A DNA stretch of 37,898 bases from Bacteroidota bacterium (lineage in GTDB: Bacteria; Bacteroidota; Ignavibacteria; UBA10030; UBA6906), in NCBI GenBank assembly GCA_020846365.1, contig JADLEA010000207.1, forward strand, positions 1 through 37,898, read 5' to 3'. Below are positions 15,958 to 24,464 of this stretch, in pieces; positions within the stretch are counted from its first letter, which is position 1; each line of letters opens with the position of its first letter. Under the pieces are notes generated by a model, which worked only from the letters and a program-made list of their open reading frames with translations, was not told the DNA's origin and ran no database searches. The translations under genes were made by a program, and so were the position numbers.

Positions 15958-16808
15958 GAGATGACCTCCCGCGTCATGCCTGCGAGCTTGCATGCATGCC
16001 GCTCGTCCGCCATCCGCTCCAGGTCGACATAGGTTCTGTTGCGCATCATGAGCTCGTCGAAATCGACCGCATGTCCGTCGAATTCCGGGCCGTCCACACA
16101 TGCGAATTTCATTGCGCCGTTGACCGTGACCCTGCATCCCCCGCACATGCCGGTGCCATCCACCATGATAGTATTCAGCGAAACCAGCGTGTGCACATTG
16201 TAGGACCGGGTAAGGACGGAGACGGCTTTCATCATGGGCAGCGGGCCGATGGCGAACACCGCATGAACCCCATCGCCTGCGTCCAGGATGTCTTTGAGCT
16301 GGTCGGTCACGAATCCTTTCCGCCCATACGAGCCGTCGTCGGTGGTAAGAAACAGACGATCGGACAGCTGCCGCATTTCTTCTTCCAGAATGATCAGGTC
16401 GTGTGAGCGAGCGCCGACGATCGAGAGGACCGTATTGCCGGCGTCTTTCAGCGCGCGGGCGATCGGAAACAGCTCGGCTGTTCCGACGCCGCCGCCGACG
16501 CATACGACGGTGCCGTGGTGCTGGATGGGTGTGGGGGTGCCGAGCGGACCGACGACATCGCGGATCGCCTCGCCTGCCTTCAGCGCGCACAACTGCTTCG
16601 TGGTCTTCCCCACGGCCTGCACTATAATAGTAATGGTTCCTCTGGCCGGATCGCTGTCAGCGATGGTCAGCGGTATCCGTTCGCCGTGCTCGTCGACACG
16701 GATCATGATGAAATTGCCGGGCTTGCGTTTGCGCGCCACAAAAGGCGCTTCGATTTCGAACAGGGTAATGGTAGGAGCGAGTTGCCGGGTCTGGATGATG
16801 CGAAACAT
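15954..16808 (-). CDS. nfnA: Sulfide/dihydroorotate dehydrogenase-like FAD/NAD-binding protein NfnA / SudB
   Basis: The ATG at 16808 is chosen over the longer track ORF because CAGGAGACCC stands just upstream, giving 284 residues, the usual size. The N-terminal ferredoxin reductase FAD domain has GNFIMIRVDEHGERIPLTIAD. The NAD-binding domain has VVCVGGGVGTAELFPIARALKDAG and FAIGPLPMMKAV. The C-terminal [2Fe-2S] site has Cys at about 222, 225 and 237 (GTGMCGGCRVTVNG, KFACVDGPEFDGH); only three Cys are in this motif, and in the Thermotoga NfnA structure an Asp is reported as the fourth ligand. It forms the bifurcating NfnAB complex with the next gene. A sigma-54-like promoter precedes it. Confidence 0.9.
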   Translation of the reverse strand: MFRIIQTRQLAPTITLFEIEAPFVARKRKPGNFIMIRVDEHGERIPLTIADSDPARGTITIIVQAVGKTTKQLCALKAGEAIRDVVGPLGTPTPIQHHGTVVCVGGGVGTAELFPIARALKDAGNTVLSIVGARSHDLIILEEEMRQLSDRLFLTTDDGSYGRKGFVTDQLKDILDAGDGVHAVFAIGPLPMMKAVSVLTRSYNVHTLVSLNTIMVDGTGMCGGCRVTVNGAMKFACVDGPEFDGHAVDFDELMMRNRTYVDLERMADERHACKLAGMTREVIS

Positions 16809-16829
16809 GGGTCTCCTGGGACGGTAAAC

Positions 16830-16843
16830 AGTGTTTAGACACT
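16830..16843. promoter_or_regulatory. Short palindrome in nfnA leader
   Basis: AGTGT-TTAG-ACACT, two 5-base arms around a 4-base spacer, lies between the predicted sigma-54 start site and the nfnA ribosome binding site. It could be an operator or a weak RNA hairpin. It does not match the Rex or FNR consensus. Function unknown. Confidence 0.3.
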
Positions 16844-16859
16844 TCACCACGACAATGCT

Positions 16860-16875
16860 AGCAATGCGTGTGCCA
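16860..16875 (-). promoter_or_regulatory. Sigma-54 (-24/-12) promoter for nfnA-nfnB
   Basis: On the minus strand the gap before nfnA reads TGGCACACGCATTGCT. This matches the RpoN consensus TGGCACGrNNNTTGCW at 14 of 16 positions when the free positions are counted, with exact TGGCAC and TTGCT elements and correct GG-to-GC spacing. The predicted start of transcription, about 12 bases past the GC, falls near 16849, some 40 bases ahead of the nfnA ATG and its CAGGAG site. Orientation, spacing and intergenic position all fit. No enhancer-binding protein gene or its site was identified; such a site would lie inside the end of argD. Confidence 0.65.
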
Positions 16876-16957
16876 GAAGAAGGCGAAGAAATGCGCAAGC
16901 GCGGGGGGTTTTCAGGCCCGAGCGGGAATTCTTATTGCCAAAACCGACAACGGCTTG

Positions 16958-18142
16958 TCAAAAAGAGGAAACTCCCGAAAGCACCTCACGCAGGGTATCG
17001 ACGGTCCGGTTGATCTCTGCTGCGTTGACGATAAGCGGCGGGACGAACCGCAGGACGGTTTTGTCCGTGCCATTGATGAGTATGCCGCGTTCCCTCATAC
17101 CCGCGACCACTGGCTCGGCTTCAACGGTGAGCTCCAGTCCGACCATCAGACCCACTCCCCGCACTTCTTTACAGAGTTTCGGAAATGCCGACGAGCAGTC
17201 GCGCAGGCGGGAGAGCAGGAGATTCCCCATCTCCGTGGCATGTTGCATGAGACCGCGTTCCTCGATTTCTTCCAGAACGGCGATGCCTGCGGCGCAGGCG
17301 ACGGGATTTCCTCCGAACGTTGTGCCGTGCATGCCCGGTTGCAGGACATCTGCCACCGACGGAGCGCCGAGGATTGCGCCGAGGGGGAGTCCGCCGCCGA
17401 TGGGTTTCGCCAGCGTGATGATGTCCGGGGAAAGTGCGAAGTGTTCCGAAGCGAGGAACCGTCCGGTGCGCCCGGTCCCGGTTTGAATTTCATCGGCGAT
17501 CACAAGGAAGCCGTGCTGCTTGCGGAGCTCTTTGAGGGTGTCGACGAATGCGGCTGTAACCGGTCTGATCCCTCCTTCGCCCTGGATGCATTCCAGTACC
17601 ACGGCAGCAGTCTGGGGGCCGACGGCGCTTCGCAGTGCATCGCTATCATTGAACGGGAGCGAGTCGCAATTGTCCAGAAATGGTCCGAAGCCGTCGCGGT
17701 ATGCGGGGCGGTCCATGACGGAGAGTGCGCCGTATGTTCTCCCGTGAAAGGCGTTGCTGAATCCCGCGATGTGTGTTTTCCCCCGGCCCGACCCCCACTG
17801 GCGCGCGATTTTCAGGGCTCCTTCCATCGCCTCCGTGCCGCTGTTTGTGAAGAAGACGCGGGCAGTTCCCGAGTGGCGGAGGAGGAGTTCGGCCAGCCGG
17901 ATCTGGGGTTCCTGGGCAAAATAGTTGGAGACGTGGATATAGCGCGAGGCCTGATCTGCTATGGCGCGGACCACGCGGGGGTGCGCATGGCCGAGGGCAT
18001 TGACGGCAATGCCGGCGAACATATCCAGGTATTGGGTGCCGTCGGCGGTGAACAGGTACATGCCTTCGCCCCGGGCGATCTGGAGGGGGAGGCGTTTGTA
18101 TGTGTGGAAGAACGACGAGGCTTCGCGCGTGAACAGTGACAT
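16958..18142 (-). CDS. argD: Acetylornithine aminotransferase ArgD
   Basis: The track ORF begins at 19381 in a shadow extension; the ATG at 18142, after ACAGGAGACCC, gives 394 residues, normal for ArgD. Visible blocks: GTQYLDMFAGIAVNALGHAHP, FFTNSGTEAMEGALKIAR, NAFHGRTYGALS, LECIQGEGGI, VIADEIQTGTGRTGRFL, and the PLP Lys at about residue 246 (ITLAKPIGGGLPLGA). It transfers the amino group from glutamate to N-acetylglutamate semialdehyde in the cytoplasm. It is read away from argC, with which it shares a 66-base control region holding the ARG-box palindrome. Some ArgD enzymes also serve lysine synthesis; that cannot be excluded. Confidence 0.95.
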   Translation of the reverse strand: MSLFTREASSFFHTYKRLPLQIARGEGMYLFTADGTQYLDMFAGIAVNALGHAHPRVVRAIADQASRYIHVSNYFAQEPQIRLAELLLRHSGTARVFFTNSGTEAMEGALKIARQWGSGRGKTHIAGFSNAFHGRTYGALSVMDRPAYRDGFGPFLDNCDSLPFNDSDALRSAVGPQTAAVVLECIQGEGGIRPVTAAFVDTLKELRKQHGFLVIADEIQTGTGRTGRFLASEHFALSPDIITLAKPIGGGLPLGAILGAPSVADVLQPGMHGTTFGGNPVACAAGIAVLEEIEERGLMQHATEMGNLLLSRLRDCSSAFPKLCKEVRGVGLMVGLELTVEAEPVVAGMRERGILINGTDKTVLRFVPPLIVNAAEINRTVDTLREVLSGVSSF

Positions 18143-18168
18143 ACGGGTCTCCTGTCGAAAATTGTTCT

Positions 18169-18196
18169 TGCATAAAGATACACAATTTTGTATATT
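18169..18196 (+). promoter_or_regulatory. Predicted argC promoter within ArgR operator
   Basis: TTGCAT (18169-18174) and TATATT (18191-18196) are separated by 16 bases. The predicted start would lie only a few bases ahead of the argC ATG at 18209, giving a very short or nearly leaderless mRNA; no good ribosome binding site is seen. Both elements sit inside the ARG boxes, so ArgR binding would block polymerase. Confidence 0.45.
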
Positions 18197-18202
18197 TATG
18201 CA
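18175..18202 (-). promoter_or_regulatory. Predicted argD promoter within ArgR operator
   Basis: On the minus strand TTGCAT (18202-18197) and TATCTT (18180-18175) are 16 bases apart, the mirror image of the argC promoter. The two promoters face each other and overlap fully, so one repressor complex could shut both. The argD leader would be about 25 bases and contains the AGGAG site. Confidence 0.45.
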
Positions 18203-18208
18203 AGAACT

Positions 18209-19246
18209 ATGAACACACAATCTCATCCTGCTCCCCTCCGCGTCGGCATCGTCGGCGCGTCGGGATATTCCGGCGGCGAGTTGCTTCGCCTGCTGGCCCC
18301 GGCCACCTCCGTGCGCATTGAACTGGTCACGGCACACACGCATGCGGGCAAGCCGGTGGAAGACGTGCATCCGTTCCTGGCCGGATCGGTCCCGCTGAAG
18401 TTCGCCGCTCTGGATGTTGAGCAGTGCAAGGGCTTGGACTGTATTTTCATCGCGCTGCCTTCGGGCGAGGCGATGGGGATCGTGGCCGCACTGCGCAAGA
18501 CCGGAAGCCGGATCATTGACCTGGGCGGAGACCTCCGTCTCCCCACGGCGGAGCTGTACGAGCGCTACTACAAGATGCCTCATGCGGCGCCGGAGCTCCT
18601 CGGGCAGGCGGTCTATGGGCTGCCCGAGCTGTTGCGGGAGCAGATTCGGACAGCCGATCTGGTGGCCAATCCAGGCTGCTATCCGACCAGCGCAATCCTC
18701 GCGCTCCTCCCCGCGGTTGCCGCGCGCCTCATTGACGTCAAGGGGATTGTGATCAACTCCCTGTCCGGAGTTTCGGGGGCGGGGCGGAAGAGCGGCGTGG
18801 AGTACAGCTTCTCGGAGGTGAACGAGAGCGTGCGGGCGTACAAGATCGGAACGCATCAGCACATTCCCGAAATCCAGACGACGCTGGAGAGGGCCGCGAA
18901 GACCCCGGTGACGCTTTCCTTCATTCCCCATCTCATTCCGATCACGCGGGGCATTTACACCACCGTGCACGCCGACCTCAGGCCGGGCGTCACCCCCGAA
19001 CGCGTGCAGGAGGCCTACACGGACTTCTACCGCAACGAGCCGTTCGTGCGTTACAAAGCCCGCATTCCCGAAATCCGGTCCGTGCTCTACACGAACTACT
19101 GCGACATTGGCGCGTTTGTGGAGCCGCACACCGGCAAGCTGGTCGTCGCTTCGGTGATCGATAACCTCGTCAAGGGAGCGGCCGGGCAGGCGCTGCAGAA
19201 CATGAACATCATGTTCGGCTTCCCCGAACATCATCTCTTGAAGTAG
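18209..19246 (+). CDS. argC: N-acetyl-gamma-glutamyl-phosphate reductase ArgC
   Basis: ATG 18209 is chosen over the track's TTG at 18188, which would lie inside the operator, giving 345 residues. The NADP motif RVGIVGASGYSGGELLRLL is at about residues 11-29. The catalytic Cys is at about 157 in ANPGCYPTSAILAL. HQHIPEIQ and SFIPHLIPITRGIYTT mark the C-terminal catalytic domain, with NMNIMFGFPE near the end. It reduces N-acetylglutamyl phosphate to the semialdehyde, using the product of ArgB, and passes it to ArgD. It heads the argC-J-B-R-G-H operon, with argJ starting 15 bases downstream. Confidence 0.97.
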   Translation: MNTQSHPAPLRVGIVGASGYSGGELLRLLAPATSVRIELVTAHTHAGKPVEDVHPFLAGSVPLKFAALDVEQCKGLDCIFIALPSGEAMGIVAALRKTGSRIIDLGGDLRLPTAELYERYYKMPHAAPELLGQAVYGLPELLREQIRTADLVANPGCYPTSAILALLPAVAARLIDVKGIVINSLSGVSGAGRKSGVEYSFSEVNESVRAYKIGTHQHIPEIQTTLERAAKTPVTLSFIPHLIPITRGIYTTVHADLRPGVTPERVQEAYTDFYRNEPFVRYKARIPEIRSVLYTNYCDIGAFVEPHTGKLVVASVIDNLVKGAAGQALQNMNIMFGFPEHHLLK

Positions 19247-19261
19247 AACCAGGAGCACACT

Positions 19262-20464
19262 ATGGAAATGGTCCAGGAGGGCGTGACCGCACCGCTCGGG
19301 TATCAGGCGGCAGGCATTCATTGCGGCGTGAAGAAGGCCCGGAAGGATCTTGCGTTGATCTACACGGACACGCCCGCGCATGCCGCTGCGATGTTCACGA
19401 CAAATTCCGTCGTGGCCGCTCCGGTTGTCGTGGACCGCATCCAGCTTGAGCGCTCTGCCGTCGTTCGTGCGATCCTGGTCAACAGCGGCAACGCCAATGC
19501 CTGCACGGGAGAGCGCGGGCTGAACGACGCATGGGCGATGGTCAAGGCCACTGCCGCCGCGCTCGGGATTGCCGAAAGCGAAGTCCTCGTCTCCTCGACC
19601 GGGGTGATCGGCCAGTATCTGCCCATTGACAGCATCCTTACCGGGGTACCGCTCGCCGTCGAGCGCCTGGGCGCCGACGGCACGGGTGCAGCCGAGGCCA
19701 TCAGAACGACGGACACGTTTTCCAAGGAAGCGGCCGTTCGCTGCATGGTGGGGGGAACCAGGGTCACCGTCGGCGGTATGGCAAAGGGTTCAGGTATGAT
19801 CGCGCCCAATATGGCGACGATGCTTGCCTTTGTCACCACCGATGCCCGGATCACGCCGGAGGTCCTTCGTTCCGCGACGCGACAGGCGGTAGACCGTTCA
19901 TTCCACCGCATCTCCGTGGACGGCGATACCAGCACCAACGACATGGTTGCGGTCCTGGCCAACGGCTGTGCGGAGAACCCGGTCATTGACAGCGAGCAGG
20001 GTCCCGGCTATGCCGCGTTCTATGAGGCCCTCGAGCATGTGCTCGTGGCGCTCGCGAAGATGATTGTGACCGACGGTGAGGGCGCAACAAAGTTTGTGGA
20101 AATCAGCGTCACGGACGCCGCGACCGAAGAGGAGGCCGCGAAGGCCGCCCGGGCCGTCGCCAACTCCAACCTCGTCAAAACGGCCCTCAACGGCGAAGAC
20201 GCCAATTGGGGGAGAATCCTGGCCGCGATCGGCAATGCGGGCATCACCTTCGATCCGGCTCATGTGGAAATACGCTTTGGCAACGTGCCCATCTTACGGC
20301 CCAACTACCTGATAGACTTCTCCGAAGAGGATGCCAAAGAAGTGCTCTCCCGCAAGGACATCCTGATTACGATCCGTCTGCACCGGGGCACCGCCTCCGC
20401 GCTGTTCTGGACGTGCGACCTTTCGCGGGAATACGTCACGATCAATGCCAACTACCGTACGTGA
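19262..20464 (+). CDS. argJ: Ornithine acetyltransferase / bifunctional ArgJ
   Basis: The 400-residue ArgJ begins after AGGAGCACACT. Key pieces: AAMFTTNSVVAAPVVV, ILVNSGNANACTGERGL, STGVIGQYLPID, and the self-cleavage site IAPNMATMLAF, where Thr at about residue 186 becomes the nucleophile of the mature beta chain. SFHRISVDGDTSTNDM and KTALNGEDANWGRI follow. ArgJ moves the acetyl group from N-acetylornithine to glutamate, so the pathway is the cyclic one; whether it also uses acetyl-CoA (full NAGS activity) cannot be told. The region near its stop overlaps a possible upstream argB start. Confidence 0.97.
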   Translation: MEMVQEGVTAPLGYQAAGIHCGVKKARKDLALIYTDTPAHAAAMFTTNSVVAAPVVVDRIQLERSAVVRAILVNSGNANACTGERGLNDAWAMVKATAAALGIAESEVLVSSTGVIGQYLPIDSILTGVPLAVERLGADGTGAAEAIRTTDTFSKEAAVRCMVGGTRVTVGGMAKGSGMIAPNMATMLAFVTTDARITPEVLRSATRQAVDRSFHRISVDGDTSTNDMVAVLANGCAENPVIDSEQGPGYAAFYEALEHVLVALAKMIVTDGEGATKFVEISVTDAATEEEAAKAARAVANSNLVKTALNGEDANWGRILAAIGNAGITFDPAHVEIRFGNVPILRPNYLIDFSEEDAKEVLSRKDILITIRLHRGTASALFWTCDLSREYVTINANYRT

Positions 20465-20471
20465 GGCCGCT

Positions 20472-21320
20472 GTGATCGCCATTGCCGACAAGACCGAAAT
20501 TCTGATTGAAGCGCTGCCGTACATCCAGCAGTACGAACAGAAGACGTTCGTGATCAAGTACGGCGGAGCGGCCATGGTGGATGAGGAGTTGAAGGAGACC
20601 TTCGCACAGGACGTGACGCTCCTGAAGAAGATCGGCGTCCGGATGGTCATTGTGCACGGCGGGGGCAAGGACATCACCGATCTGGCCGTGAAACTGGGGT
20701 TGCCGACGCGGTTCGTGCAGGGACAGCGCTACACCGACGAAGCGATGATGGAAGTCGTGCAGATGGTGCTGGGGGGGAAAACCAACCAGGATATCGTTGC
20801 GCGCATCAACCAGCACGACGGCGGTGCGGTGGGCCTGAACGGCGTGGATAACGGCATGTTTCTGGTGCGGAAGCACACGGAGGGGGGCGCGGATCTCGGG
20901 CTCGTCGGCGATATCGTCCGCGTCAACACGACGTTTCTGGAACTGTTGTTTACTCATGACGTCATGCCCGTGATCGCGCCGATCGGGGTGGATACGGAAG
21001 GCCGGGTGCACAACATCAACGCAGACATCGCCGCCGGTTGTCTGGCCGCGGCGTTGCAGGCCGAGAAGCTGGTGTACCTGAGCGACGTTCCGGGCGTCAT
21101 GGTCAATAATGAGTTGCTACACTCCCTGGACCGGTCCAGAGCTGCGGCGCTGGTCGATGCCGGCACGGTCACGAGCGGCATGGTTCCGAAGATCCGCTCG
21201 GCGTTCGGGGCGCTGGATGCAGGCGTGAACAAGGTCCACATTATCGACGGTCGCGTGAAGCACTCCATGTTGCTGGAGATTTTCACGAAGGAAGGCGTCG
21301 GTACCGAGGTGGTACACTGA
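20472..21320 (+). CDS. argB: Acetylglutamate kinase ArgB
   Basis: N-acetylglutamate kinase: KTFVIKYGGAAM is the phosphate-binding entry, VHGGGKDITDLAVKLG and YTDEAMMEVVQMVLGGKTNQDIV follow, and NINADIAAGCLAAALQAEKLVYLSDVPGV is the ATP-side block. GTVTSGMVPKIRSAFGALDAGVNKVHIIDG and the ending HSMLLEIFTKEGVGTEVV are typical of the arginine-feedback type. The start is uncertain. GTG 20472 has GAGG five bases upstream and gives 282 residues; the track's ATG 20445 gives 291 and overlaps argJ by 20 bases without a good site. I prefer the GTG. Being an early, usually feedback-inhibited step, it fits the ArgR-controlled operon. Confidence 0.93.
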   Translation: MIAIADKTEILIEALPYIQQYEQKTFVIKYGGAAMVDEELKETFAQDVTLLKKIGVRMVIVHGGGKDITDLAVKLGLPTRFVQGQRYTDEAMMEVVQMVLGGKTNQDIVARINQHDGGAVGLNGVDNGMFLVRKHTEGGADLGLVGDIVRVNTTFLELLFTHDVMPVIAPIGVDTEGRVHNINADIAAGCLAAALQAEKLVYLSDVPGVMVNNELLHSLDRSRAAALVDAGTVTSGMVPKIRSAFGALDAGVNKVHIIDGRVKHSMLLEIFTKEGVGTEVVH

Positions 21321-21343
21321 CGGATGACGGGAAGAACGGGCGT

Positions 21344-21796
21344 ATGACGAAGACTGCGCGGCAGTTCGCCATCAAAGAGATTCTCACGAGCCGATCCATT
21401 GCGTCGCAGGAAGAGCTGCGCCGGGAGTTGGGCAAGCGGGGCTTCCGTGTCACGCAGGCAACCCTCTCGCGCGACATGAAGGAGCTCGGTGCGAGCTGGA
21501 TCGTACACGGGGGCGTTGCCCAGTATGCCATCAACGCCGATGCCGGGGGATCCGCCCTCCGCCCGATTGTCGGGGCCGAGGTTCTGGGCATCGACGCGAA
21601 CGAATGCATGGTAGTCATCCGCACGCTGGCAGGGGCCGCCCACACCGTGGGGGAATTCGTGGATGTCCAGAACAACCCCGACATTCTCGGCACCGTGGCC
21701 GGAGACAACACCCTGCTGGTCATCCCCGCATCGACATCGAAAACACGACTTGTCTTGAACTATCTCAAACACATTTTCATTGAGGAAGCAGCATGA
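21344..21796 (+). CDS. argR: Arginine repressor ArgR
   Basis: The 150-residue ArgR has an N-terminal winged helix ([44 protein letters not shown]) with the DNA-contact SR pair. The C-terminal oligomerisation and arginine-binding domain ends [18 protein letters not shown], where GTVAGDNT is the arginine-binding signature. It is encoded in the middle of the pathway operon it presumably controls, between argB and argG, and its stop overlaps argG by ATGA. Binding to the ARG-box palindrome at 18164-18207 would give negative autoregulation. Confidence 0.95.
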   Translation: MTKTARQFAIKEILTSRSIASQEELRRELGKRGFRVTQATLSRDMKELGASWIVHGGVAQYAINADAGGSALRPIVGAEVLGIDANECMVVIRTLAGAAHTVGEFVDVQNNPDILGTVAGDNTLLVIPASTSKTRLVLNYLKHIFIEEAA

Positions 21797-23046
21797 GCAA
21801 AGAACGCATTGTGGTCGCGTACTCCGGCGGACTGGACACCTCTGTCATGGTGCGCTGGTTGATCGAGCGGAAGAATGCCGAGGTCATCACCTTCACCGGC
21901 GATCTCGGCCACAGCCGGGAATTGAAAGGCGTCAAGGAGAAGGCCATCCATACGGGAGCCGTGAAGGCGTATGTGAGCGACCTGAAGAGGGAGTTTCTGG
22001 AAGAGTACGTGTTCCCGGCCCTCAAGGCGGGGGCGCTCTACGAGGAGGCCTATGTCATGGCCACGTCGCTGGGCCGGCCGCTGCTCGCAAAGGGGCTTGT
22101 TGAGATCGCGCGGAAAGAGGGGGCCACCATGGTCGCCCACGGCTGCACGGGAAAGGGGAACGATCAAGTGAGGTTTGAGGTTTCCGTTGCCGCCCTTGCG
22201 CCGGATCTGCAGTCGATCGCTCCGCTCCGTGAGTGGGAGTTCAAATCGCGCGAAGAAGAGATCGCCTACGCGCAGAAGCACGGTATTCCGGTATCGGCGA
22301 CGATCAAGAATCCCTATTCGATTGACGAAAACATCTGGGGGACGAGCGTGGAGTGCGGCGTGCTGGAAGACCCGATGGTCGAACCGCCGGCCGATGCGTA
22401 TCAGCGTACCGTTGCGCCGGAACTCGCCCCCGCAAAGCCGGAATACGTCGAGATCGTGTTCGAACAGGGAATTCCTGTCGCGGTAAACGGCAAGCAATTG
22501 GATCCGGTGACGCTCGTGCAGACGTTGAACGAAATCGGCGGTGCGCACGGCGTCGGCCGCCTCGACCTCGTGGAAAACCGCCTTGTCGGCATTAAGTCGC
22601 GCGAGATCTACGAGGCGCCGGCCGCCACGATTCTCCACTTCGCCCATACCGAGCTGGAGCGGCTCACGCTGGACAAACCCGTGTTCCATATGAAGCATCA
22701 GCTGGCTGCGGAATACGCCAACATGGTGTACAACGGCCTATGGTTCTCCCCGCTCCGTTCAGCCCTGGATGCCTTCGTCAACGAGACCCAGAGAACCGTC
22801 AGCGGACTGGTGCGCGTCAAATTGTATCGCGGCCGCGTGGACATTGCCGGGCGTTCCTCGGCCCATTCGCTCTACAACACCAAGCTCGCCACCTACACGG
22901 AAGAAGACACGTTCGATCACCAGGCCTCGAAGGGGTTCATCACCATCTACGGCCTTCCAGTGAAAACATACAACCAGGTCAACGGCAGCGGGGTGCCCTT
23001 GCAGACACCGTCCGCACTGATTGCCGAAGCCGAGCCCGTCGCATGA
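21793..23046 (+). CDS. argG: Argininosuccinate synthase ArgG
   Basis: The 417-residue ATP-dependent ligase has the PP-loop [17 protein letters not shown] at about residues 7-23. Other blocks: [56 protein letters not shown], and [27 protein letters not shown]. It joins citrulline and aspartate with ATP cleavage to AMP. It is coupled to argR upstream and to argH downstream by ATGA overlaps, so the last two enzymes of the pathway are made together. The citrulline source, ArgF, is not encoded in the window. Confidence 0.97.
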   Translation: MSKERIVVAYSGGLDTSVMVRWLIERKNAEVITFTGDLGHSRELKGVKEKAIHTGAVKAYVSDLKREFLEEYVFPALKAGALYEEAYVMATSLGRPLLAKGLVEIARKEGATMVAHGCTGKGNDQVRFEVSVAALAPDLQSIAPLREWEFKSREEEIAYAQKHGIPVSATIKNPYSIDENIWGTSVECGVLEDPMVEPPADAYQRTVAPELAPAKPEYVEIVFEQGIPVAVNGKQLDPVTLVQTLNEIGGAHGVGRLDLVENRLVGIKSREIYEAPAATILHFAHTELERLTLDKPVFHMKHQLAAEYANMVYNGLWFSPLRSALDAFVNETQRTVSGLVRVKLYRGRVDIAGRSSAHSLYNTKLATYTEEDTFDHQASKGFITIYGLPVKTYNQVNGSGVPLQTPSALIAEAEPVA

Positions 23047-24440
23047 CACGATCCCGCGGGCGGTTCCGGGTCCCTCTGGATGACGAAGCGCTGCGCTTCT
23101 CGTCATCGCTGGAGATCGATCGTCGTCTGTTCAGGGAGGACATCGAGGGGAGCATAGCCCACGTCACGATGCTGGCGAAGCAGAAGATTCTTCCGGGGGC
23201 GGCGGCCCGGACGATACGCAAGGCGCTGGCAGAGATCCGGGAGGAACTCGAAGCCGGGGGAGTGCCGCTTGCCCCCGGCGGGCGATCGGGAGGAAGGCTG
23301 GCCGCGGACGACATCCACATGGCGATTGAAGCCCGGCTTGTGCAGAAAGTTGGGGCGGTCGGGAAGATGTTGCACACGGCACGGAGCCGGAATGATCAGG
23401 TTGCCCTCGACGAACGGTTGTACCTTTGCAGGGAAATCCCCAAAGCGCGGAAGCTGGTCCGCGGGCTACAGCGCGTGCTCGTGCAAAAGGCCCGTGTCTA
23501 CAAAGATGTGATCATGCCCGGGTACACGCATCTTCAGCGCGCTCAACCGGTCCTGCTGGCCCACCACCTGCTCGCATACGTCGAGATGTTCGAGCGCGAC
23601 GGACAGCGATTCCAGGATACTCTGCGCCGCGCGGCGCGGTCGCCGCTGGGTGCGGCGGCTCTGGCCGGGACCTCCTTTGCGATTGATCGCGCCTCGACGG
23701 CCCGGCTCCTCGGGCTGCCGGGCATCGTGGACAACAGCATGGATGCCGTCAGCGACCGGGACGCGGTGATCGAGTGTGTTTCCGCCTGCGCCCTTACGAT
23801 GATGCATCTCAGCCGGCTGGCCGAAGAGCTGGTTCTCTGGGTCTCTCAGGAGTGGCGCTTCGCGGCGATCGGAGAGGCATTTACGACAGGCAGCAGCATC
23901 ATGCCCCAGAAACAGAATCCTGACATGGCCGAGCTGGTCAGGGGAAAAACCGGCCGCGTCTACGGGGACCTTGTCGCGCTGCTGACGCTCATGAAGGGAC
24001 TGCCGCTGGCGTACAACCGCGACATGCAGGAAGACAAAGAACCGTTGTTCGACGCGCTGGACACGACGCTTGCCTCGCTGTCGATCATGGCGCGGATGTT
24101 TGCCACCGTCCGGTTTGCGACGGCGCGGTTCGAGGAGGAGCTCCGTTCAGATTTCCTGCTTGCGACCGAAGTGGCGGACTATCTTGTGCGGAAGGGGATG
24201 CCGTTCCGGAGCGCCTACACCATTGCCGGATCCATCGTTCAGGAGTGCATCGATCGCCGGTGCTCGCTCAACGACCTTCCGCTGGAGCGTTACCGGAAAT
24301 TCAGCGCATTGTTCGCTACGGACGTGTACAAAGCGCTTGATCCGCGAATGACCCTGCGCCGGAAGCAATCCGCGGGCTCCACCTCGCCGGCCGAGGTCAG
24401 CCGTGCGCTGCAGCGCTGGCAGAAGAAGCTGGGTCGATGA
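23043..24440 (+). CDS. argH: Argininosuccinate lyase ArgH
   Basis: The track ORF starts at 22740 in a shadow extension; ATG 23043, overlapping the argG stop, gives 465 residues, the standard size. Fumarase/aspartase superfamily blocks: [53 protein letters not shown], and the signature [24 protein letters not shown] with the catalytic Ser near residue 283. It splits argininosuccinate into arginine and fumarate. It is the last gene of the operon; a hairpin plus T-run begins on its stop codon. Confidence 0.97.
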   Translation: MTRSRGRFRVPLDDEALRFSSSLEIDRRLFREDIEGSIAHVTMLAKQKILPGAAARTIRKALAEIREELEAGGVPLAPGGRSGGRLAADDIHMAIEARLVQKVGAVGKMLHTARSRNDQVALDERLYLCREIPKARKLVRGLQRVLVQKARVYKDVIMPGYTHLQRAQPVLLAHHLLAYVEMFERDGQRFQDTLRRAARSPLGAAALAGTSFAIDRASTARLLGLPGIVDNSMDAVSDRDAVIECVSACALTMMHLSRLAEELVLWVSQEWRFAAIGEAFTTGSSIMPQKQNPDMAELVRGKTGRVYGDLVALLTLMKGLPLAYNRDMQEDKEPLFDALDTTLASLSIMARMFATVRFATARFEEELRSDFLLATEVADYLVRKGMPFRSAYTIAGSIVQECIDRRCSLNDLPLERYRKFSALFATDVYKALDPRMTLRRKQSAGSTSPAEVSRALQRWQKKLGR

Positions 24441-24464
24441 GGCGGCGCCTCCTGCCGCCTTTTT
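24440..24464 (+). terminator. Intrinsic terminator of the arg operon
   Basis: A 7-bp GC stem, AGGCGGC (24440-24446) with GCCGCCT (24454-24460), and a 7-base loop are followed at once by TTTT. The stem starts on the last base of the argH stop codon. The T-run is shared with the -35 box of the udk promoter. Confidence 0.75.

Larger units (their letters stand above)
18164..18207. promoter_or_regulatory. ArgR operator: 44-bp palindrome with two ARG boxes
   Basis: The argD-argC gap contains a 44-base inverted repeat centred at 18185/18186, with left arm GTTCTTGCATAAAGATACA. Twenty of 22 base pairs match; only 18177/18194 and 18183/18188 differ. Each half holds an ARG-box-like 14-mer, TGCATAAAGATACA (18169-18182) and TGTATATTTATGCA (18189-18202), close to the E. 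coli form TGAATwwwwATTCA. Box centres are 20 bases apart, about two helical turns, as expected for an ArgR hexamer. argR lies in the argC operon. The repeat is far more AT-rich than its surroundings. Confidence 0.8.

Noticed and set aside
14875-16032. 385-residue plus-strand ORF
   Set aside because: It is antisense to nfnB, which has full cofactor motifs; the plus frame shows no domain pattern.
14527-16590. A single 687-residue minus-strand ORF as one fused protein
   Set aside because: The first 211 codons are the out-of-frame shadow of nfnA. The real NfnB starts at the ATGA overlap at 15957.
16958-19381. An 807-residue minus-strand ORF as a long ArgD fusion
   Set aside because: The upstream part is antisense to argC and low in family-like sequence; ArgD has a clear ribosome site and a normal start at 18142.
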